From Dendrophyllia cribrosa (lineage: Eukaryota > Cnidaria > Anthozoa > Scleractinia > Dendrophylliidae), in NCBI GenBank assembly GCA_024195265.1, contig JAJLRJ010000010.1, positions 33,982,676 through 34,046,675 of the forward strand: a DNA stretch of 64,000 nucleotides, in the 5' to 3' direction. The notes under the pieces were generated by a model. The model had not been told where the DNA came from. It searched no databases and saw only the letters and a list, made by a program, of their open reading frames with translations. Below, piece after piece: positions 57,088 to 64,000 of the stretch; position 1 is the first letter of the stretch; the number at the start of each line of letters is the position of its first letter. Both the position numbers and the translations under genes were made by a program.

Positions 57088-57091
57088 TTAA

Positions 57092-59100
57092 ACTGATGGC
57101 AAGTCATAAAAAACACAAAACTTGCCGGAACAAAACTGATCCCACAGCAAAAAGCGGGAACCAGCATCGGGCAGAATGGCCAGACATTTGCGCATATTAA
57201 TGAGCCATCGCGGCGGACTATTCAAGCATGAATGTTCAATGAAAGCGCCGCAATTACAGAGAAAAGGGGCGAATTTGGTGAAGTACACTGACTAAAACAG
57301 TCATTTTGAAGTAATAAGATATGACTTTCTTAAGATGATAGGGCGGCTTTTTGTAGTTAAAGGGTTATTCTACCATTTAAGCCAAAAACTAAGTGAATCG
57401 AACGAGGATAAGTTGTAGTCTTTTCACTTCGAAAATTGTGGTTATTACGGTTACTCTAGTATGGGAAACCACCCTTGTCAAGTTTGAACTTTGATTTTCT
57501 CGCAAAATAAGCAAGAATCTTCGAATGATAGAGCGGCTTTTGTCAGAGAAACGTCTTACCTATACGTCGATCGTTTTTTTTTTAAATTCCGAGCAAACGA
57601 AGTTGTAGTTTTTTGCGCTAGAATATTTGAGGTTCAAAATTCGCGCGTGTTCTGGAGTGTGGTCATTGTCTTTGGAATGACAATGGTTGCCATAAACAAA
57701 CAATAGCTAGCAAAACTCTATTGAAGAAATGCAGTCATCTGTTAAACACAGCTTATTGAATTGTTAATGATCAGCTGAATAAGCAGAAAAACTGTCCACG
57801 CGCGAAATTGAATACTTCAAGCACGCGTGTAGATTGCGTTCGCGAAGTCACAATAAATTTGTGGCCGATGCAAGTGTAAACGATTTGGACCAGGAGCTCT
57901 TTTCAGAGCTCGCTGAACCCCTGGTCTAACCTTTACTCGTCCATTTGGTTCCACCGTTCGTTGCAAAATTTTCAAGTTATGCAAATTTAACTTACTTGTT
58001 GTTACAGATGATTATCATGAAAGTTAAAAGAAACAGCGACATATTATAAATCATTATTATAACGGGGCTGGGGAAGGGGAAATGGTAAATTAACTTCGAT
58101 AAGTTGGTAATCGAAACAAATCGAACGTTCGATTAATTGCGCGATTGGGTTCGATCATAATCACTTCGCTTGCGCTCGCGCACTTGAAGATAGTGATACT
58201 TTATCATTTATAAGATTGCAGACATAGAGCACTCGCCGCTTACTTTTGTTCAAAAAGAGTGTAGAGCGTGGCGATCAATTTAAAATGACGCGTGGGTGAG
58301 CCACGAGGAACGAACAAAATTATCGAGCCGAAGAACTGAAAAAAATCTCATGTTGCGGTGTCCCCGCACGGCGAGTGCGGCGATTCTTGATCAATCGTTG
58401 CTCGCTCTATTTTCCTTGCAAAAAAAAAAATACTAGCAATCTAAAAACTTGATCGAAGATTCATTTGCTGACACCAATCTAAATTTTGTATGTGCATCGA
58501 GCAGTCTCAAACCCTTTCATTTTGTCTTTTCTGATGCTGCAAAATACACGTAATATGCGGGTAATCGTATGATTTTAAGAAACAAAAGCTGACAACAATA
58601 GCGCGCATCGTTCATTGTTTGCTTTGCCCGCCCACTTCAAGTAAATGAGTATAGCAGTGCGTGCCTGGCAACCAATCAATTAAGCCGCTTTTTGAGCGTC
58701 AGTGAATAATAATGAGCGATATGTCAGAGCTAGAAACTTTCGGCGCTGTAAGTAAATGTCGCGAGAACAATAGGCATTCTGCGCGATGGAATATTAAACG
58801 GTCTATCCATCCATCATTGTCTTGAAAACTTGTACGCTGTAATTCTTTCTTCTGCTTTAATCTCAAGTCAACACACCGAAAATTTGCATGCTCTAATGTA
58901 ACAGACAAAAAAAGAAAAGTCAAAGCCGAATTTATAACTCGCCGGCGTCGTCCCTTGTGAAAGTAAATGTCCCAGTAGATGTACAAAGGGCACAACACTC
59001 ACTCACTCCGGTTTCCTAACCATTTTTCAGGGCAAAATATCACAGCTGAAAAGTGGTTTGGTGAGAAAAAAGAACACTGTTGTTGAGAGTGGAGCCGAAC
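57092..59100. other. Intergenic, no gene seen
   Basis: Sequence upstream of gene D; no exon recognised. Confidence 0.35.
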
Positions 59101-59146
59101 TGACCTATTCGTCGCTCTGATTAATTCAATAAGAAAGATATCAACG

Positions 59147-59332
59147 ATGGATTCCAAACGTCTCTTTGCTGTCATAACCTTGTGGCTGATTGTTAGCTGC
59201 GTTCTGTTAGACGACGCACAGGGATTTTTCCCGATTCCTCGACGAAAACGACTGAAAAAGACGTACACAAACACGAACAGGAAGACGAACACAAAAGGCA
59301 GTCGTCTGTCTAATGTGATGGCTTTCTTCCAG
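59147..59332 (+). CDS. Gene D exon 1: signal peptide and basic region
   Basis: 62 codons, phase 0 at the donor. The hydrophobic signal and the dibasic cluster RRKRLKK are its clear features. Confidence 0.6.
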
Positions 59333-60685
59333 GTATGACGTCCCTTTTATAACGTCAAGTTTTATAAAAAATGAATAAGTTCAATATGTTTATCACCGTG
59401 GTTTGTGTTCTCTTTCTTATCAAGCTACGATGGCCCCAGAACAAAAGTCTTTATGACGTCCCTTGTAGTGTTTTAAAGCAAAGAAAAGTATTTAATCAAT
59501 ACACTTAACTGTAGTAAATATAATATCTAAATTATAGCAATTTTTGTTAGAATAACAGTACATCATGAAAAAGGCAGTAAAAACGACCCCACAAGCGTGA
59601 TCGCTTTTTGTACAAAAATAAAGTTATGTGTATGTTATCATGTATACCGGCCCGGAGGTACATAACTCAACACCGAGGGCCGGTAAATAGTTTATTTATA
59701 TTTTCCCACTTTAATTCTGCGATATACACCATGTTCAGCTTTCCAAGGTGTTCTAATAAATCAGTGTCAATATTTTTTCACTTCACCGAAGCATACGCGG
59801 TGAATTTTTTACATGTAAAACACTCCATGGAGCCGTTCCTAAGGTGTTCGCAAAATCGATCGAAATTGAATCCCCTTACACATGGCGCAATGTTAGGAAA
59901 ATACCAGGGTTCATAATCTTAAAACAATGTAGTTACAGTCGTGATTATCATGCTACAACGCAACCCGGGCGAAATCGTAGCGGGCAAGATCGTAAATTTC
60001 CGCCCGCTCCCAGAACCAATTATATTGCAGGATTCGCAGAATTATATTTCATTGCATTGCATTGTATTTTTAATATTGCATTGCATTGTATGGTATGGTA
60101 TTGTATTGCATCGCTGCATCCTACAGATCCTACCGACAAAGTCTATAGGAAGACACCAGCTAATATTTTCGTTACGCCACAAAATAAAAAAAAAATGTAC
60201 AATGAGAGGGTCGACAGTTATAAAATACTACAACTACCTTTAAAGTACTTTAATATGTAAGTTGAATGCATGGAAAATCAAAAGCCAATTGGACCAGACT
60301 AAAATTTTACAAACCCTGACAGAACAATATTCTTGAGACTATCATGACGTTTCTTTTCGCACGATGAATTACAAAATGATTTCCCTAATCAATTGATTGT
60401 CTCGAAAAAGCCCTCGTCAGCAAACCAATGGACAAGAATTCATTTAGAGAATGAACGCCTGGTATATGAGAGAATGAGCGTTATGTTTGAAACCTTTTTT
60501 AGTATATACCCACTACCGCTAATTACAATTATTTATGTGTTTATCTATTTAATATTTATTCATTTATTTATGTCAATTCATTCATTTATTTATTCTTTTG
60601 TTAGACTGGGCAGGAGCCAGACGCCGTCACTCGCTCTCCCCCGAGAGTCCAAGATCAAGTCCAAGATTCGTATGAGATGGACTAA
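59147..60685 (+). CDS. Gene D: small putative secreted protein (2 exons, 88 aa)
   Basis: Exon 1 (59147-59332) starts in a good context (CAACGATGG) and ends TTCCAG|GTATGA at phase 0. Exon 2 (60605-60685) follows a T-rich tract and TTTGTTAG, and stops at TAA 60683-60685. An AATAAA lies at 60803. Residues 1-26 form a signal peptide (LFAVITLWLIVSCVLL core, DDAQG end). The mature part starts FFPIP, followed by RRKR, a furin-type site, and a very basic Thr/Asn-rich stretch. Exon 2 adds an acidic C-terminus ending DSYEMD. There are no cysteines after the signal peptide. The layout resembles a processed peptide precursor, but no family was recognised and function is unknown. Confidence 0.55.
60605..60685 (+). 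CDS. Gene D exon 2: acidic C-terminus
   Basis: 26 codons and stop: TGQEPDAVTRSPPRV then QDQVQDSYEMD. Chosen because acceptor, phase and a nearby AATAAA agree; without transcripts it remains the weaker half of the model. Confidence 0.48.
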   Translation, partial: TGQEPDAVTRSPPRVQDQVQDSYEMD

Positions 60686-60802
60686 CTCAGGCGAAATATT
60701 TTGACGGCTTTCTTTGAAAATATGTAGTTTAAAATGCTAAGTAATATTGCTTCTTACCTAGGAATTGGCAATTTTAATTGGCATTCCACTACTGTTAAAC
60801 GG

Positions 60803-60808
60803 AATAAA
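60803..60808 (+). terminator. Gene D polyadenylation signal candidate
   Basis: AATAAA 118 nt after the gene D stop. Confidence 0.4.
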
Positions 60809-61186
60809 TTGAAAACATGATGCTTTCGTTCCTTTTTAAACGCATTAATTTCAAACCACCGAGAGCGTACAGGGGATTATAGTTAGCTAGACATTTACTG
60901 CTGTTAAATCATATCATAGGAATTTGAAGCATGAAGTTCCGTTCTTTATAACGCAGTATATCAAACCTTACGTACGTACAGTGGGTAATGGTTATAGCTT
61001 ATTGGGCAGGGGGTGAAAGTAAAATTTGTTTTAACGAATTTGGTTTTGTTCGTTGGAGAGGAAATCGAGTTAGTTACGATTAAAGATTAAAGGTTACTGT
61101 CCGCACTGGGCAGCCATCCTAATTCATCACAAATCTTGATTTGCGGGTTACTTAAAGTACCAATTTTAAATGTCGTTTTTTTTTTT
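60809..61186. other. Intergenic, no gene seen
   Basis: AT-rich 3' flank of gene D up to the palindrome. Confidence 0.4.
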
Positions 61187-61386
61187 GAGAATTTAGTTTT
61201 ATCGACTGAGTCGATAAGGTAAATTGACCACCGTAAAAAGATTCAAATAGCTGACGTTTCGAGCGCTAGCCCTTCGTCGGAGCGGATTCGCTCCGACGAA
61301 GGGCTAGCGCTCGAAACGTCAGCTATTTGAATCTTTTTACGGTGGTCAATTTACCTTATCGACTCAGTCGATAAAACTAAATTCTC
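61187..61386. repeat. 200-bp near-perfect palindrome of Penelope-type terminal sequence
   Basis: GAGAATTTAGTTTTATCGAC through GTCGGAGCGGA is mirrored base for base, with one mismatch near the centre (61286/61287). Each arm carries GCTGACGTTTCGAGCGCTAG, found again in the Penelope-like element at 62640. The right arm continues to about 61440 with further similarity to 62529-62580. Confidence 0.85.
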
Positions 61387-61440
61387 GTGTTTCATCCCCC
61401 CACCGACGCAGCACCACAGTTTCTCTAGAAACTAACCTCA

Positions 61441-62296
61441 TTCATCTGTTTTTTTTTTTGCACTTTTTAAAGGAAACAATGTATTTAGAGGAAAGGAAAC
61501 AACGCGTTTTTAAGAACTTATTATTATTATTAGAAACCTGTCCAAATTGCTTTTGAATCCGATCGAAAGGAAAAGCTTTTTTTCGGCCATACTTTTCGCA
61601 TTTTCACGGCCGCCATAAAATTTGACATTGTCTACCATGATGAAGACTGAACAAGTTGGACATTTACAATTCAACGATTTAAAAAAGCGGCTAAGTACCA
61701 GGCGTTATTTCAAAGGATTCAAGTTTGATTGAAATTTATTTAACTTATTTTTGCTAGTAAATAGATATTGATATTGCAGATCTTCATTTTTTGATTATTA
61801 ATTGTAGATATGTTTATTTTATACCGACGCCACAAGCTTGTAGCTTTAACAAACACAAACATTTCACAAACATTTGTGCAGCCACTAGACAGCGTGACGA
61901 AAGCATGACCATTACCGATTGAGTTGGTTTTTTTTATTGATATTTTACTGTTAATCCACGCCACTGTTGTAATAAATTTGTTGTTCAATGTGTATTTTAT
62001 TCGAGTTTCAAGTATGCAAAATGTTTGACAAGAACTTATCATCCCTGCCTCTTCTGCGCCGTCCGCCATGTTTAACTCGATGGCGAACATAATTATACTT
62101 TGGAAGTAAATTATCTTGTCAGGGAGTGCCCGGTTTGTTCAAAAACGGGTCACTGAGTGCCATGCCGAATAAGACGTCATCGCACTCCATATTTTTACCC
62201 GTCGTATGGGCAATTATTTTCACAACAAGCAACGTCGCTTTCGTTTTCGTTGCTGTGAATCCTCGAACAAAATCTCGTTTGACTAAACCAAATAAA
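61441..62296. other. Intergenic, no gene seen
   Basis: AT-rich; open frames on the minus strand (61740-62090) show no domain. Confidence 0.35.
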
Positions 62297-62450
62297 GTTT
62301 GGTAATTGAACTTCATGTCGTGCAATTTTGGTCTGAAATCATACTTGCGATTTCAAATCGAACTCGCATTGCGCGCTCGTTCGATTTTGAAATCACGCGT
62401 ACGATTTCAGACCAAATTGCACTCCACTCAGTTCAATTACCATTATGAAT
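62297..62450. repeat. Imperfect 150-bp foldback
   Basis: TTTGGTAATTGAAC…TTTGGTCTGAAATC…TGCGATTTCAAATCGAAC is mirrored by GTTCGATTTTGAAATCACGC…GATTTCAGACCAAA…GTTCAATTACCA. Arms about 70 bp with mismatches. Confidence 0.65.
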
Positions 62451-62639
62451 CTCACTGCTCAAGTTCTTTGGAAATGAAGAGCACCCCATGCAATCGAGGG
62501 GGGTGCTCGTCGTTTCTTTTAGGAATGGGGTTAGTTTCTAGAGAAACTGTGGTGCTGCGTCGGTGGGTGAAGCACAAGAATTGGGTTTTATCGACTAAGT
62601 CGATAAGGTAAATTAGCCACCGTAAAAAGATTCGAGAAA

Positions 62640-62675
62640 GCTGACGTTTCGAGCGCTAGCCCTTCGTCGGAGCGA
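62640..62675 (-). ncRNA. Hammerhead-ribozyme-like motif of the Penelope-like element (degenerate)
   Basis: On the minus strand CCGACGA, a GGGC-TAGC-GCTC stem and loop, and CGAAACGTC follow in hammerhead order (CUGANGA…GAAA…GUC). Penelope-like elements are known to carry short hammerheads in their terminal repeats. The core U of CUGANGA is C here, so cleavage activity is doubtful. The two palindrome arms at 61.2-61.4 kb have the same change. Confidence 0.5.
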
Positions 62676-62765
62676 ATCAAGGGATTGTGGGTAGTGTGTG
62701 GGTTAATATAGTAGGTGAAGCTACGCTATTGGTGGAAATTTGGTGACGTAAAAAACAAATGTAAA

Positions 62766-63985
62766 TTAGTTGAATGAAAAGCGTTCGTTGATTCCGTGGG
62801 GTTTGAGAGTGCCGATTTGAAAGATGATTTTTTGTTCTACGTTTTTGCGGCTTTCTGTGTTACCCTGGTGTAAGGAAAGGCCGCAGATTGTCATGTGTTG
62901 TTTAGAATGGTTAGTGAGATTGAAATGACGCGCGACTGGTTTGGATGCGTCTTTGTCATTTTTTTCAACGTCTCGGAGATGTTCGCGAAAACGGTCGCCC
63001 AGTCTCCTCCCTGTCTCGCCAATGTATATCTTTTTGCAAAAAGTACATGTTATGCAGTAGATAACATTTACGGAGGTGCATGTGAAACGATCAGTGATTT
63101 TAATAGATCGTTTGGGTCCCGTTATTTTGTCCGCGTTATGAATGAAAGGACAAGTGTTGCATCGTGTGCGTGCGCATTTAAAAGTTCCCGGTTCGTCGTC
63201 AGATTTCAGTGTGCTCGTCACTAGAAAGTTGCCTATGTTTTTGTCACGTTTGAATGAAATTAGTGGGGGTTGTGAAAAAATTCTGCTAGTTTCGGGGTCG
63301 TTTTGGAGTAATTTGAAATTTTTTAGAATGATGCTTTTGACTGTGTGATTGTGTGGGTGGAAAGTGAGGGTGAATGGAATTCTCTCGTTCTCTTCCTTCT
63401 GTGACGTTTGTAGTGCTGATTGTCTGTCGACTTGTTGTGCACGTTGTTGGCCCGTATTAACAACAGAGTCAGGGTACCCACGTTTTTTGAAAAACTGGCA
63501 CATTTCTTCTGATTTGTTGGAAAAATCGGAGTCATCACTACAAAGACGTCGAAGTCTGAGAAATTGAGAATACGGAATGGCGTTTTTAACGTGTGATGGA
63601 TGTGAGGATGAATGTAACAGATAACTGTGGGAATCTGTAGGTTTGTAGTGCACACTTGTCGATAAACTGTTGCCTTTGATAGAAATATTGATGTCAAGAA
63701 AAGCGACAGAGGTTTCTGAAATCTCCCAGGTATATTTTAGAGCCGGATGAAAAGTATTGACAGAAGTTATGAATTGATTAAGTTCCTCTTTACTGGAAGA
63801 GGTAGCGCCAATGCAGTCATCGATGTAGCGGCCGTAGAGTTCGGGTTTGGTTCCATGGTATTGATTGAAGAATTTGTTTTCGACGTAGCCTACAAAAAGG
63901 TTAGCATAGCTTGGTCCCATTTTGGTGCCCATGGCGACTCCATTTACTTGTTTGTAGGGGTCAACATTTTAGGGGTCAACATTTG
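62766..63985 (-). pseudogene. Penelope-like reverse transcriptase with GIY-YIG endonuclease (C-terminal part)
   Basis: From the window edge the frame reads VDPYKQVNGVAMGTKMGPSY, then RYIDDCIG (catalytic box) and VAFLDINI of the reverse transcriptase. A long linker and the cysteine motif KCARTRCNTCPF follow. The nuclease has IYCITCTFCKKIYIGETGRR with RLGDRFREHL (GIY-YIG core). The frame ends at 62766. The 388 codons from the internal ATG at 63932 are open, but a 15-bp tandem duplication at about 63944-63978 places an in-frame TAA upstream. The upstream half of the enzyme is outside the window. Confidence 0.82.
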
Positions 63986-64000
63986 TAGATTGGTACCTCT

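Larger units (their letters stand above)
62524..64000 (-). mobile_element. Penelope-like element, continues beyond the window
   Basis: It includes the protein region at 62766-63985 and, beyond its stop, a terminal segment at about 62524-62683 shared with the 61-kb palindrome. The 5' part lies past position 64000. Confidence 0.8.

Noticed and set aside
58699..58998. 99-codon open frame on the minus strand upstream of gene D
   Set aside because: No domain, and it lies opposite the probable gene D promoter; likely chance.
59844..60260. 138-codon open frame inside the gene D intron
   Set aside because: It consists largely of TTGCATTGCATTG simple repeats; the translation is low-complexity.

Overview
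The window is eukaryotic. Coding sequence is split into GT-AG exons. Most of the DNA is AT-rich, intron-like or intergenic, and full of DNA-transposon miniatures, LINE fragments, a DIRS-type element, a Penelope-type element and G/C homopolymer tracts. There is no sign of bacterial gene organisation. This mix fits an early-branching metazoan, most likely a cnidarian such as a coral; the taxon is inferred, not proven.

The main content is a cluster of single-pass membrane proteins built from Frizzled-type cysteine-rich domains (FZ/CRD). Gene A (minus, 33353 to 19974, eight coding exons) assembles into an 862-residue protein: signal peptide, six CRDs in three A-B pairs, one membrane helix and a 26-residue tail. 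Gene B (minus, 11371 to 3930) gives a 362-residue protein with one A-B pair and the same ending; its ATG appears to be split by the first intron. Gene C (plus, 290 to 1657) shows only a linker exon and the last exon, and lies tail-to-tail with gene B. Nearly all exon junctions are phase 1 and each CRD is essentially one exon, so the cluster looks made by exon and gene duplication. There is no seven-helix Frizzled core, kinase or netrin domain. A Wnt-binding, decoy or co-receptor role is inference.

Region by region: 0-2 kb is the gene C end plus a LINE tail; 3.9-11.5 kb is gene B with MITE-rich introns; 12-20 kb holds LINE fragments, two blocks of a 44-bp minisatellite and a pogo-like MITE; 20-33.4 kb is gene A, whose introns carry nested transposons and TGTACA-type microsatellites; 34-35.6 kb is a minisatellite and a LINE reverse-transcriptase remnant; 35.8-42.3 kb is a second copy of a gene A segment (an orphan, frameshifted CRD2 exon) opened by a 5-kb DIRS-like retroelement with split direct repeats; 43.2-45.6 kb is a Mutator-like transposase pseudogene interrupted by a MITE; 46.2-48.2 kb is an L1-like LINE with ORF1 and endonuclease remnants; 49-50.1 kb is a Crypton-like fragment bracketed by large hairpins; 51-58 kb is palindromes and MITEs without convincing genes; 59.1-60.7 kb is a two-exon gene D for an 88-residue putative secreted protein; 61.2-64 kb holds a 200-bp near-perfect palindrome of Penelope-type terminal sequence and a Penelope-like element with reverse transcriptase and GIY-YIG nuclease.

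All exon models were assembled by eye from splice sites, reading phase and domain homology, and no transcript data were available. Family names rest on motif recognition, not searches.
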